Of a stretch of DNA of 64,000 nucleotides, positions 1 to 11,650 are shown piece by piece (within the stretch, counting starts at the first letter, position 1; every line of letters begins with the position of its first letter). Below the pieces are notes generated by a model, which was given only the letters and a program-made list of their open reading frames with translations, searched no databases and had not been told where the DNA came from. The stretch comes from Oreohelix idahoensis (lineage: Eukaryota; Mollusca; Gastropoda; Stylommatophora; Oreohelicidae). The DNA is taken from contig JAMPIV010019839.1 of the NCBI GenBank assembly GCA_024509875.1, positions 186,001 to 250,000 of the forward strand. Reading direction: 5' to 3'. The translations under genes were made by a program, and so were the position numbers.

Positions 1-1130
1 AGTGTTAAATTATTTTGATTATAAAATTTGTATATGTTGATTTTGACAAATCCATAGTTGAATTAATCAATAAAGAGCGTAAGACACAAGTGTGAGTCCT
101 GACTTTAAGATATATAAAGTTCTATCTACACCTGAAGAGCCAATAACTTTAATAATGATAATAATAACAATAATACCAATAACAATAATACTGATAAGAG
201 AAATCTCGCTGGATTTACACCAGCTGGGGGCTTAACGAGCTAACGAATTAAAAGATAACCCGATCCTTTACAAAAGTTGACGGCAGATACTAAAGTTAAC
301 ATTTGTTCAGCCTCTTGCAGCATTGTTATCGCTTTTCTGAATTTCTTGTGAACACACCCGTGAGGTAGAAGCATCATTATCCTTCTACCTACAACTCTGC
401 CAAGAGTAATCTTGTGCGAAGGTAGACACCTTTGAAGACCCAAATTAAATACTCGTGAGTTGTGGCCACTGTTCGACCACTACTGCAGAGCTAAGGGGAA
501 GCAATCAGTGACAAGAAGAGAGCCAGAGACAGGCATAAGAATCATAATGTACACAAAATAAACAGTTGGTGGAAGAAATGAAGGCTGCATGAAAACTAAC
601 TCAAGGACAATGCTTCACAGAACACTGGAAAGGAAACAAGGGCAATAGCAGATGAGAAATAGTTTGTTTCTTTCCTCAACTGTAGAGGACAACACTAATC
701 AAAGAAAAATAACGATTTAGTTCCAGACACTTAGAGTAACACTGTTCATTTGTAATGTGTGCCCTCTTGTAAACTTCCTTTCTTTGGCAACGTGGCGAGA
801 TAACCTTCCTCCCAGTTTGATGGTCTTTCGTTTCTTTGTCAGACTTAACCAAGTAATTTGTATAATATCTCTGTAGAGATGGCAATGTCTGCTTTGATGG
901 CCTCACCTGGAAAGTCATCTGGGCCAGCAGCTGTTTGCATCTCTTAAAAATATTTCGCTTTTCTTATATTTCTTATTTTGTTTTTCATAGTTAACTTGTA
1001 GCATCTGTTCTCAAATTTGGAGATTGAATATATTTAAATGTTCCATTTATCTCTTCCATTGCTCTTTCATGTCGCTATATATTTCTCTATTCGTGTTTTT
1101 CATTGCTAAGAATTCCCTGCAAGCTTCTTT
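1..1130. other. No supported gene; AT-rich spacer
   Basis: I see no recognisable gene or repeat here apart from an AATAAT-rich stretch near 150-195. Short open frames on the minus strand (240-443, 676-918) lack any motif I recognise. This lies downstream of the last visible WASHC2 exon, so it may be intronic. Confidence 0.5.
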
Positions 1131-1140
1131 GTACTTCAGT

Positions 1141-1620
1141 ATCCTCTTCTTCTTTCATCCTTGGCCGCTAACTGACAAAGCAATCAGTGAACATCACACC
1201 TGGTGGCGTCTTGTAGGGCAGCAACAAACTGTCTCCACTTGGCTCGGTCTGCCGCCATCCTCTACGTGTTTTACCCAAGCTCTGGTTCATGCTTTGCATC
1301 TCTGCCTCCATAGTTCTCTGCCAGGTAGCTTTTGGTCGGCCTCGCTTTCGCTTTCCTTCTAGAGTGGTAGCATGGCGATTCTTGTGAGGATGTCAGGGTC
1401 TCTTCTGAAGATATGGCCAACTCAATTTCAGCGTCTATCTGCTATGATGGTGTGCTTGCCTTTTTGTTGGCTCTGAGTTAGCAGTTCTTGGTTGGTGATG
1501 GTGTTCGGCCAGAAAACTCGAAGAATTTTTCTTAAGCAGGTTGTGTGGAAAGAAGACAGTTTGGACATTTCCTTTTTTGCTACTCTCCAGTGTTCTGCGC
1601 CGTACAGAGTACATAAACAG
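1141..1620 (-). pseudogene. LINE-D (RTE-like) 3' fragment
   Basis: On the minus strand this matches the better preserved LINE-D copy at 26785-27225: the C-terminal reverse-transcriptase tail with the RRDPD..TRPAM..TPEGKRKRGRP region, ending in a GAA-rich tail beside AGGAT. Several stops and frame breaks make it non-functional. The assignment rests on close nucleotide similarity between the two copies in this window and on the GRP-rich C-terminus usual for RTE-like LINEs. Confidence 0.75.
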
Positions 1621-1905
1621 ATTCCTCAGATTCCCCCTGAGTGTAGGGTCCTCTGTCTCTCTTGATGACTCGTTAGTACTGTGACAGTTAGGAAATGCCC
1701 ACTATAAGAATTAGGTTCATAACGGAAAAAGATACAAGAAGATGGTCACAAGGTCTTTTACATTTAGATATGCACCCTAATATAACCGACGACCCGTCTG
1801 TCTAGGTTGAACGGAGCGCACATCGCCATAACGAGGCAAAACTGTTTTTAAAAAAAATAAACACAAGAAGATAATAAGACCAACGTAGAATGTTAATTAA
1901 TTATA

Positions 1906-2075
1906 ATCCTAGAACAAGTTAGATAATAGCGAATATGACCAGATAATGCGAAATCTTCATAGTTTGAAGTCACAGAAAATAATCCTAGAACAAGTTAGAT
2001 AATAGCAAATGTGACCAGATAATAGCAAATATGACCAGTTAATGCACATTCTTCATAGTTTGAAGTCACAGAAAT
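1906..2075. repeat. Local direct duplication, about 75 bp
   Basis: Two adjacent diverged copies begin with CCTAGAACAAGTTAGATAAT and end with CATAGTTTGAAGTCACAGAAA-like sequence. The second copy has an extra internal duplication of a GACCAGATAATAGCAAAT-like segment. Confidence 0.8.
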
Positions 2076-2740
2076 AATTATAATCAGGAATCAGATCAAG
2101 CAATAGTGAATGTAAAATAATACGAAGTAAGGAAAAACCAGAAGTCCCTTTGATCTAGAGATTCGAGAAACCGCTGGAACATAGAAAATACAGAATAATA
2201 GATAAAGACCTGGTATATTTGTTGACGGGTCAGACAGTCAGTTGAGCAGTCAAGTACAATATTAACATCAAATGTGCTTCGACCTGGGAGATATCACGTG
2301 ACAGTAACATGATCCTGATAAAATGCACTTTAGGTGTCCCAGAAATCCCCCACACTCTGTAGCAATGACTCCGTTATGACCTGTTCTGAGCAGGTGTTTG
2401 TGTATCTTGTACGCCTTAAAGTAACATGTCTTTTAATCATCCCAAGATGACAAAATCATTACTATCATCTCAGTCTTCGCTCCTTACGCAGTATGAATCC
2501 ACCACTACAACTCAACCCCATGAAGCAAACCTACGTCAAATCAAACTATTCTACAGCAATATTGATTTGCAAGTCAAGATTGCTAGACGTACGTTCAACC
2601 CATAATTTGCCGCCTTTACGACATGCCTGATATAATAATGTCAGTTTCGCTGTTAGAGATGGGATGCAGGGGGAGCTCCCTTAAGTTATTCTTTAGAAGT
2701 GGTAACTTTTTTTTAAATACTTACCTATCCAGGTACAAAC

Positions 2741-2763
2741 CCCTCCCCCCCCCCCCCCCCCCG
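2741..2763. repeat. Poly-C tract
   Basis: A run of C interrupted once near its left end. Its length is likely polymorphic or assembly-sensitive. Confidence 0.9.
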
Positions 2764-3073
2764 CCAACATATAACAATTGTACCTGCAGTGTAAATAATA
2801 CTCAACACTATGGATAACCTACACTTGCTAGTTGTTTTGATTACTGCTTAGTCTGTGCATTGTTGTCACGTCTCTCCTAGTTTTGTCTCATCTTCGGCTT
2901 CATCTTTGTGCACTGTCAGACGTCTACTTGAATAAAGTGGTGCCTTTTCACAGAATTACACGTTTAGCATTCCATAATTGCTTTCCCCTCCACATTGATT
3001 ACATGGAGTAGTGTCGTGAGCAGTTTTTCAAAAACAATCCTAAAACAACAAATTTAAACAATCATAATCTAGA

Positions 3074-3290
3074 TCGTCCAATTGGCAGAGTGGTTAGAGC
3101 GCTGGTTTCTAGCGGCAAAGGTGCCAGGTTCGATTCACGTTATCATCACGCTCCAGTCTACCAAGCTGTAATTGGGTATATGACTGTGCTCGTGAGTTAG
3201 GGAAGGAAAAGGTAGCGAGGATAGGGAACTTGTCATACACCTCTCGATGCTGGACCTAGTATAGTGAAGTCTCTAACACTTCACTCTGTG
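3074..3290 (+). mobile_element. tRNA-derived SINE
   Basis: The head looks like a tRNA: a box A-like TGGCAGAGTGGTTAGAGCGC is followed about 35 bases later by a box B-like GGTTCGATTC, the internal promoter of RNA polymerase III. A non-tRNA body follows, and a TTTC microsatellite lies at about 3404-3420. There is no CCA-free acceptor pairing, so a retroposed SINE fits better than a functional tRNA gene. The right end is uncertain. Confidence 0.65.
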
Positions 3291-3299
3291 ACGAAATGG

Positions 3300-4850
3300 A
3301 CGACCTCTTATCAATCTTTGGTTCTCTCCGGCAGTATCGGTACATTTGTGATACTGATTTTTATTATGTGCAGTCAATTATTGCACTTTTCTGTCTTTCT
3401 TTCTTTCTTTCTTTTTCTGCTAAGTAGCAGATATTTGATCTTATCAAATCACCCTGTAGGTGATAAATATCACATTTGCAAGGAGCGGCTGATATGATAC
3501 ATCACATTTGCTTGACGCTACCTAGATTTGTGGTTATAGGCGCGGCAGATTACCACGTGTATCGGCCAGCACTATCGGCTTAAATCACCGATAAGACACG
3601 GAATTTGCGTACTCATACGACAGATAACGAGAGTACTGTCTGTGTGACTCATGGGGGCAGACAGGTGTGATATAATTGCTTCCGGTCACTTGTTTACAAC
3701 TAATCCTGGATTTATTACATTTTGGACAATATGAGTCTACAAATGTGTTTGTGAGAGTGTATGCAAGGCATCAGATGTCCATATATGGTAATACGTGACC
3801 TTTGCAGGCACGCACCTTATTTCCCGTGGGACTATTTTGAAATATCACACCCTATCTGCCTGATTTGAAATGATTGGATCTTTCTGATTAGATTCATTAC
3901 AACATTGAGGGAGAATATAGGCTGACCATTTCGCAGTTGTATTTCACTGTGAATTTCAAGCTCGCCGAGACAACCTCAGACCTCGCCAGAGTGAAGACTA
4001 GATTCATAATTCCTTTTTGTTAACCGGACCTTTTATTGGAGGACCAGATAAGACTAAAAACAGCACATGAAATCTCTTTCAAATTTTAATAAGGAATCCC
4101 GGGACTAGGAAACTGAAGAACCACGGAATCAGAGGGGAATCTACTGCAAAATTAAAGACATCCCAGACGCGTGTAAGACACGGCTGTTTGCCAGCGATCT
4201 TTTAGTTATTTCCCTTTTTCCCCCGACCGCGCTATTTATAGCCTACTTGACAGAGGTCACGTGGTCAACTTCCTAATGGGAAAAACATGTGGCGATGTTT
4301 ACTTTTGATAGGGCTTAATTAATGCTTTTAGGCTTTAATTTTGCGTAAAGCTAGACTAGAAATGTTAGAGTAAATTTCAGAACAAGAACAAACATTTTAT
4401 CACAATTAGAACAGAAGATATAATAGTCTGAAATGGTGTAAAATTTACTTTTTTTTAATATTTTGGTATGGTTTGTTTCTAATGCAATTTACACTACAAC
4501 GGTCACAATCAACATGCATAACAAATTACAGAAATCAAAAGTAGAAAACCTGCAGAAAATGGATATCAAATTTTTGTTTTGGTTTCATGCATCAAACATT
4601 AATTATTGAAACATTAAATTGCAAGTCCACATTTATTACCTTAAAATAACACACCCATTTGTCCCCAAAACATGAGAGCTAACAATTATCTCAATCATAC
4701 ATCACGATGGTCATGTAAAAATGAGTATGGTCATGAGTAAAACGAAATGTTCAATTTAATTAATAAAACATACGCCTATTAAATGATTTCCACACTCTGT
4801 TAATTCTGTCACTCTCACGCAAGAACTGCCATAATTTGCTCTAGCCCCAA
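3300..4850. other. Spacer without recognised gene
   Basis: AT-rich sequence with no ORF or motif that I recognise. No WASHC2 downstream exon could be found here. Confidence 0.5.
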
Positions 4851-4858
4851 AATTTCGC

Positions 4859-6349
4859 TCAATTATCATTCACACTTTTTTTTTTAATAGGAGGAATCTG
4901 TACATTCACAGATGGAGAAATTTGTAACAAATGAGTTTCCATTATAAATTTTAATTGTGAAGTTGTATTTTTAATACCAGCTGGCGCGTCTTTCAATTTT
5001 GGAAATAGTGGAAGGTACAAATTCTCCTCCTTGCTCTCCATGCACGCCCATTCCAAAGCCATGAGTTCTGATCCAGTCTGCGCAATGTTTTTCTAATATG
5101 TGCTGTTTAGGAACTGTCTTACTGGGGAATAGCTTTCTGAACAAAGACATATGTCTCTATTGATGCTGTTATTGATTCTTTACTAATTGGTTTACTGTGT
5201 GATATTTTGTTGTGTACCGGTACTTTCTCAAATGCTTCGTTCCGCGAGTTGAATTGTTCTTGGGCAATAAAAGCTATGTCAGTTATATCTTGTTTGTCTT
5301 TAATTTTCAGTGTTTGTGTAATGATTGCTCTTGGAAGATCTTTATAATCTTTTTGTGTGAGATATCTGTGGCAGTGATTCCCTATGAATGCTCTGCTATG
5401 ATAAACATGTGGTATGATTTTGTGTTTGGCTAGTACCTTGTCCAAGTGTGAGCAAACTGGACCAGACCTAGCACACAGATCTTGAAACTGAAGTTTGGCC
5501 AGCGCATCTTGTGCATTTTCAAGTTTAACTTTAAAACTATCTGTCTCCTCCTTATCCTCAAAAAGTTAAATACCTGCCTGACAAAATTCAATTCTAGCTT
5601 CTAATTCTTCTGCCTGTTTCCAGTTCCTACCAAATCTCTTCAAGTTCTTAATAGTACTAACGTTTACATGTATCTCTTGCGGATTCTCAAATATCTTTGC
5701 GTCTATTGTATCGGCTACCCGTTCTAGAAATCTGTGGTGTTTCAAAACAATGCTTTAATATATGAAGGTAAGGAGGAGCTACATTTTCAATTTCAATCTC
5801 TAACATTGGTTTGTGTAAACAATTATGGTAACGTGCCACTTGCCTTTTATTCCCTTTCCCGTATTTCATATATCTATTGTAATCTCTTATTAACATGGCC
5901 AAACTTCTTGGTTTGCAAGTTGTATGCTCTCTGGATGTCTTTATTTCCTTGTTTTGCTGGAGACACCACAGACATGGGTATGTTCCTTGAGCTCCAGACA
6001 AACCAAACATTTTCATCAAAAAGTCATAATTCCCGAATAAGAAAACAACTTTTTTACCATCCCACTCTAAATCTTTTAGTGACTCTATCCGAGCTTTCAT
6101 GCCATTCATAAATATTTCTAAATTATCATATGTATCTCTAACTCTAGCCATTGATAAAAGGATGGTATTAGATTTAGAATTTGGTTTCTCTAAATTTACT
6201 ACCTGCATTGTAACTTTGAACTGTGAATGAAAGAAGATATACAAACAGTTACTTAGAATTCTTTGGCATCCGTCGTGTGCACAGGATTGTCTACCAAAGA
6301 ACACTAATGGAACCGTCCTTATCTCACACACAATAAAAAAGACATTCAT
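4859..6349 (-). pseudogene. Decayed transposase-like ORF, CLWC family
   Basis: The minus strand encodes a broken protein. The longest piece (5687-6349) has the motif VFLFGNYDFLMKMFGLSGAQG followed by PCLWC. A second piece (5119-5445) has the SRAFIGNHCHRYL motif, and a third (4859-5062) follows. Proteins of this type, with a FLFGDYxFL...GLSG...CLWC core and a C-terminal SFIGNHxHK motif, occur as multicopy uncharacterised genes in cnidarians and other invertebrates, which suggests mobile origin. I cannot assign a superfamily. Stops between 5445 and 5687, and again between 5062 and 5119, break the frame. No terminal inverted repeats were found. Confidence 0.55.
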
Positions 6350-7198
6350 ATTATAAATACAAGAAGATTAACAAGACTTGAAAGATAGATCAAAGTATGT
6401 GGAAGAATCTATCTATAGCTTTACATGTTTTCTGATGCTTATATACGTAGCTAAATATCATTATAAATGAATGAAAATGCAAAAACAGATGGCGCTTTAC
6501 AAAAAGTAATTTTTTACAACCTTATTTAAGATTTGCGAGTATCAGGAATGCGTTTACAGTGATTTAAATGTTATAAAATCTGGTGACAATATGCTTGTTC
6601 TTGTAATGCCAAACTCACAGAACTGACTACCACACATTCTCAAGATATGAAACCAAAAAAAACAGTATGTGGAAATAATCTTTTGCTTCCCTTCGAGAAA
6701 TCTTTATAATTATAAACTCATTCGAATGGGCCGATTTTTAGATATTACATTAATAAATAGATTACTTTTGTTATGAATTTCCTCAAATGATGACGCTGTT
6801 TTCAAAAGTCTGTAACTCCGTCAAATATAATTTCAAACAAATAAAAATGCAGTCTAAAATAGAACACAAAACAAAGTTATAGTACACAAAAGAATTTTAG
6901 CGCTATGTTTATCCAGAACGAGTGTGTAATGATTTATATATTAACGATTTTACACACACATCAGCTGATTTTCCCCGCCAAAACTCTCAGTAATCTTTTA
7001 CGGTGCAAGGAAGATTTATCACCCGGTGTCAGAAGTCCGGTCACTGAAACTAAAAGAGCGCTCTGGTATAGGGCACAAACAGCCGTGAACAGAACAATTC
7101 GTCTCTTTTATTCTTCTGAGCAAAAAACGTCTGTAGCCAAGATTGGCGTAAGTAGTGCATTTTCATTCTATGTTTTATTACTAACATGTGAACTAACC

Positions 7199-7288
<90 letters not shown>

Positions 7289-8190
7289 TATATAGATATA
7301 TGCATATATTACCATGTGAATTTTTAATGTGTGAAACTCGCTATTAGATGTCAAAGTCATTTGATGCTGGCAACCTCAGCTTATAGAATAATGATTCATG
7401 AACCACAACTGCACGGGCTGGTGATTGCTTTATTGATAGTTTCGTAAAGAGAACTAAAAGTGTAAACAAGTTCCAGGTTCCCAATGGAGCAGGGAGGGAA
7501 AGATGAAAAGAAATGGTGTACATTCTAAGAATAACACTTACATTTTCAAAGCAGTGTAAATGTCCCTATAAACATATTCACTTTAAAATTTATGTACGTT
7601 TGACTTACTTATTCTGCTAGGTATTTTTTTAAACAAATAAAAAAAACAAAAACATGCTTCCTACTTTTCTTCATAGTGCCCTAGTCAACTATTTACCATA
7701 TATATGAACCTGTTGGTTACATCAGCACGCTCTTTATTTAGAATGGTATTTCTCTTGATTGTGTATGTTCAATGCTCTGTACTGTATTATTCTATTATTC
7801 GTCTTGATGGTGTTATACATTTTAGTTACTGTTACAGAATGTTGTATTTTTCATAAGCTCGGCTGTGCCTATACTGGCATGCATTTGATATCGGTTGGAG
7901 GTTTATTTATGTCAATCCATATCTTTCTGGGGCAGCCTACTAAAGTGGAACTACTGGCTAGGTACATAGGTGGGTCTGATAATTTTGGGGAGCATCATTT
8001 TAAAAATATTTTCTTGTTTTTGTAATATAATGTTTTATTAACTTTTGTACTTCTGCTTGTTTCTGCACCCGTTCTTTTAAATACAGTATGGGTAAACCCA
8101 TTTGACCTAGATGATTAGCCATACTACTTAAGTCTGCAATACTAACAATTGTTTGTAGATGTATGTATTGTTCTACATCTTTTTTATGAT
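6350..8190. other. Spacer with TA microsatellite
   Basis: No recognised gene. A long TA microsatellite lies at 7198-7295. The open frame at 7759-8025 is hydrophobic and I do not recognise it. Confidence 0.45.
7198..7295. repeat. (TA)n microsatellite
   Basis: Nearly pure alternating TA with two breaks of phase. Such tracts can extrude cruciforms and are difficult to assemble. Confidence 0.95.
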
Positions 8191-8191
8191 A

Positions 8192-8335
8192 TTAAGCACA
8201 CTGTGACATCCATGTATGATATTTCAAGGATTTGTCTAAAAGATCTTGTATTGCTTGTATTTTTCCTTCAAGCTCAGTGTTCAATATCCATACTTCACAT
8301 CCATATAAAAACATAGAGAAGACCAATGCTTGTAT
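8192..8335 (-). pseudogene. LINE reverse transcriptase fragment
   Basis: The minus strand reads QALVFSMFLYGCEVWILNTE followed by LEGKIQAIQ, which corresponds to the LLYGCETW...LEKKIxA segment downstream of the palm domain in RTE-like LINEs. It is a short remnant, directly joined to repeat F at its right. Confidence 0.6.
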
Positions 8336-8520
8336 TGTACTGTAGTTCCTGGGGGTTTCTGATGAGAAAATGAATAGGCATGCTCCCTCAGGCATATGGT
8401 ACAAGGCAACTAATATGAAATTGTGCATGGGATGGCCACCTCATCATGTAAAACACAATGCTAGAGAAATCACTACAGCAACAGCATGAGAATGCTTTAG
8501 TGCCAGTTTCTTACACCAGG
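8336..8520 (+). repeat. Repeat F, copy 1
   Basis: About 185 bp shared with 26330-26600. Both copies carry GTAGTT-C-GGGGTTTCTGATGA-like sequence near the left and CCTCATCATGTAAAACA near the right. The family is unnamed. It may be the end of a LINE or a non-autonomous element. Confidence 0.65.
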
Positions 8521-8573
8521 ACCAACTTCAGGCACGTCTGAGGGAGTAGTAGTCATATTCTTTCTTTGTCTCA

Positions 8574-9290
8574 TCAGAGACCTACATGGGACTCCATATC
8601 TCATCAGAGACCTACATGGGACTCCATATCTCATCAGAGACCTACATGGGACTCCATATCTCATCAGAGACTCCAGAGACCTACATGGGACTCCAAATCT
8701 CATCAGAGACCCCAGAGACCTACATGGGACTCCATATCTCATCAGAGACCCCAGAGACCTACATGGGACTTCATATCTCATCAGAGACCCCAGAGACCTA
8801 CATGGGACTTCATATCTCATCAGAGACCTACATAGGACTCCATATCTCATTAGACCCCAGAGACCTACATGGGACTCCATATCTCATCAGAGACCCCAGA
8901 GACCTACATGGGACTCCATATCTCATCAGAGACCCCAGAGACCTACAAGGGACTCATATCTCATCAGAGACCCGAGAGACCTACATGGGACTCCCTATCT
9001 CATCAGAGACCCCAGACCTACATGGGACTCCATATCTCATCAGAGACCCCAGAGACCTACAAGGGACTCCATATCTCTTCAGAGACCCCAGAGACCTACA
9101 TGGGACCATATCTCATCAGAGACCCCAGAGACCTACAAGGGACTCCATATCTCTTCAGAGACCCTAGAGACCTACATGGGACCATATCTCATCAGAGACC
9201 CCAGAGACCTACAAGGGACTCCATATCTCTTCAGAGACCCCAGAGACCTACATGGGACTCCATATCTCATCAGAGACCCCAGAGACCTAC
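8574..9290. repeat. Minisatellite, 39-bp unit (with 30-bp variants)
   Basis: About 19 tandem units built from CATCAGAGACCCCAGAGACC plus TACATGGGACTCCATATCT. Some units lack the 9-base CCCAGAGAC insert and are 30 bp long. Because 39 and 30 are multiples of three, long frames stay open on both strands; these are not evidence for genes. The unit resembles the reverse complement of the left end of repeat F, which lies just to the left in inverted orientation. Confidence 0.95.
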
Positions 9291-9561
9291 ATACACAGAC
9301 CATACTCCACAAGCAGTGAAAAGGGAGATAAATAAATGAATGACGTAATGTAAGAGATCATTAATTACTGGATGCAAGTTAATAAATGTCATCAGGATTA
9401 AACAGAAAAATGAGTCATAAAATATATCTTAATTAGTAAATTAGTGTCACAGAGTTGGTAAAGTTTTCATACTGACAATATTTCTACAATGTTCCCCGCT
9501 TTAAAAAATTACAGACTACACTCTCAGGTTCGCTTAAAATTTGATAATCTGGAACACTTAC

Positions 9562-9735
9562 CTTAGCTTCCAAAATAGGTTCTGCTACGTAGGTGCTGTC
9601 TTCATCTTCTGAGTCAGAGTCTACCACTCCAGGGTCTAGCTTCTCAAATGCATTGTCAATAATATCAACACCCAATTTGAGGGCAAAGGCTACTCGAGGA
9701 ATTAGCTCCGCCTCTCTCTGTTCTTTAGTTTTCTC
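9562..9735 (-). CDS. WASHC2: WASHC2 (FAM21), exon 6 of the visible part
   Basis: A 58-codon internal exon of the WASH-complex subunit WASHC2 (FAM21), which tethers the actin-nucleating WASH complex to retromer on endosomes. A CAG acceptor ends at 9736 and a GTAAGTG donor starts at 9561, both phase 0. The translation includes EQREAELIPRVAFALKLG, then VDIIDNAFEKLDPG, then an acidic DSDSEDED stretch and EPILEAK. This follows the order in vertebrate FAM21 (EQKEAELIP..., LDSAFEQLD, NSDSEED, LEPK). It continues the frame of the exon at 13549-13611. The next exon (expected to encode the RPLPYLIGS-type segment) was not found and probably lies left of the window. Confidence 0.9.
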
Positions 9736-10250
9736 CTGAAGACAAATTTAACATAAACATTAAAATGAATGGAAAAATGACGTGTGTGATTATGCAGCAC
9801 AGTTTATTCAGCAAATAATCTTAGATAACACAGTGTCACGAGAGGGTTGATTATTATTGAAATTGTAGGATATCCTGGACACAAAGTTGTATCAAGTGAT
9901 ACCAGGATAGTGCCAGATAAGAGTCTGGTCTTATAAGTAATACCCCCTTCTCTGAAATGAGTAAGGGTGTATAGACAACACAGGTAGGATCAAGCTGTAT
10001 AAGTTCCTAGAGAAGATGGTAATATATTACTCTAAGTCCCTACTCGCTCCTCTCCAGATCCTCCTCTGTTAATATTATTAGTATTATTAGCTCTGCTTGG
10101 GGTATTAACTAATTTATCTACCAACAAGAACTTTAACTTAACTTAAAGAATTTAAGTAAGACTGCTGGTAAATATTTACAATTTATTTTTACACATATTA
10201 TTTTCTACTTGAAAATATGCCAAGAAAAATCAAAATTTCAATTACATCAA
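9736..10250. other. WASHC2 intron 5, left part
   Basis: Non-coding sequence between exon 6 and a LINE insertion. No recognised element. Confidence 0.6.
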
Positions 10251-10261
10251 CAAGCAAATAA

Positions 10262-11180
10262 CACAATTTAAAACATCATCATCATCAGTTGCCATCTCCA
10301 CAACGGAGGTTGGCTGTAATGGATCTCCAACGTCTTCTGTCTCTTGTCTTGGTGGTACACTCTGATAGACTCTTTCCCGTCCATCTCTTGATGTTATCTT
10401 CCCACTTATAGCGCTGTCTTCCCCTTGCACGTTTACCTTCAACTCTCCCTTCTGTTATGGTCTTCTGCAAGGTGTTATGCCTTTTTATGTGGCCAAAGTA
10501 TTTTAGCTGCCGAACTTTGACCTCTCTCATTAGTTCTCTTTTCATACCTAGATTTTCTAGGACCTCCTTATTTGTTTTCATCTCTTTCCATGAGATACGC
10601 CCCATTCTTCTATATATCCACATTTCAAGAGCCTCAATTCTTTTTTCCAAATGCTTATTCATCGTCCATGTTTCTGCACCATACAGAAATGCAGAATATA
10701 TATAACACTTTATGATTCTCAGTTTTAATTTATGAGATATCTGTTTGGATGTCAGTATATGTTTCATGTTGTTGAATGTAGCTTTGGCCATTCCTATTCT
10801 CTTCTTGATTTCTGTTTCACATCTGCCATCTTCTGTTATTATATGACCAAGATATACGTAGCTCTTGACTTGTTCCAGGATTTTCCCATTTACGCTTATC
10901 TTTAATGTGGGTTTATCGTCTGTTTTGCTAATTATCATAGTTTTAGTTTTCTCAATATTAATGTCGAGTCCATATTCATGACTTATACTGTTCACTTGCT
11001 TCACTAGTTCTTGTAACTCCTGTTCGCTTTCAGCTAACAACACGGTATCATCTGCATATCTAAGGTTGTTTATTGATCTTCCACTGATGTTCAGTCCTGG
11101 TATTTCCTGTATCTGTTTGAAAATTTTTTCGGTGTATAAATTAAATAGGCAGGGGGACAGCACACATTTAAAACAAGTGT
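10262..11180 (-). pseudogene. 5'-truncated RTE-like LINE reverse transcriptase
   Basis: The minus strand encodes the C-terminal two thirds of a reverse transcriptase in one open frame. It has LSPCLFNLYTE (motif B region), LRYADDTVLLA (catalytic YADD), YVYLGHIITEDG and a C-terminal GRARGRQRYKWEDNI-like segment (seen as GKRARGRQRYKWEDNIKRW). These are hallmarks of RTE-like LINEs, which encode an endonuclease plus RT in one ORF. The endonuclease and the first RT motifs are missing, as in ordinary 5' truncation. The 3' end is an ATG-repeat tail at 10262-10280. It lies in WASHC2 intron 5, in the same orientation as the gene. The frame appears intact from 11170 to the stop near 10287, so the copy is fairly young. 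Confidence 0.85.
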
Positions 11181-11379
11181 TCTTAGTTATTAATAATCTT
11201 TTGAACTGTATAACTGTTTTTCTCTTTCTCTTGAAATCACTTTGTTGAAGACAGTCTTTATGTACTTTTGCTTTAAGCTTTTCACAGTTTATTAAGTGCA
11301 TCTAAGTCTGACTAGGACGGTTGCCTAGATAAAATTGCACTGTTTCTTCATCATTAACTTATTTTGTGGTGAAGCTGCA

Positions 11380-11650
11380 TTAACCAAACAGTAGCCTTGT
11401 GTGGCTACTTAGCTTGAAATATGGGCATTGATTCTGTTCCACCTGTTCTGGCAGGAATTTGTGCCTCCTCCAGGCATAGGATTGGGTGACCGGCCCTATA
11501 TCATCAAGGGCACTCGCACCAATAGCTCCTATATTAGAGTCAAGCTCCTTCAAGTGGACTTCAGTTACAGAATACAACCTGAAACATATTCAGTTTCACC
11601 ACTGTATTGTCTATCTCTATCCCCTTTCTACAGAGGTAGGAGGTAAGTGA
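11380..11650. other. Unrecognised region open on both strands
   Basis: Open frames overlap on both strands (plus 11428-11646, minus 11380-11577). The plus frame contains EFVPPPGIGLGDRPYI, the minus frame contains LDDIGPVTQSYAWRRH. I recognise neither. It sits in WASHC2 intron 5. A decayed repeat is the likeliest explanation. Confidence 0.3.

Larger units (their letters stand above)
1621..3070. other. Spacer without recognised gene
   Basis: No gene or known element is recognised. It holds the local tandem duplication at 1906-2075 and a poly-C run at 2741-2763, both listed separately. Confidence 0.5.

Noticed and set aside
3074..3145. Functional tRNA gene
   Set aside because: It has box A and B, but the stems do not pair well and a SINE-type body follows.
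8497..9339. Overlapping long open frames on both strands, with repeated peptides
   Set aside because: They are a by-product of the 39/30-bp minisatellite, whose unit is a multiple of three.
1..9500. WASHC2 exon 7 (RPLPYLIGS-type segment)
   Set aside because: Searched by eye on the minus strand and not found. It probably lies left of the window.
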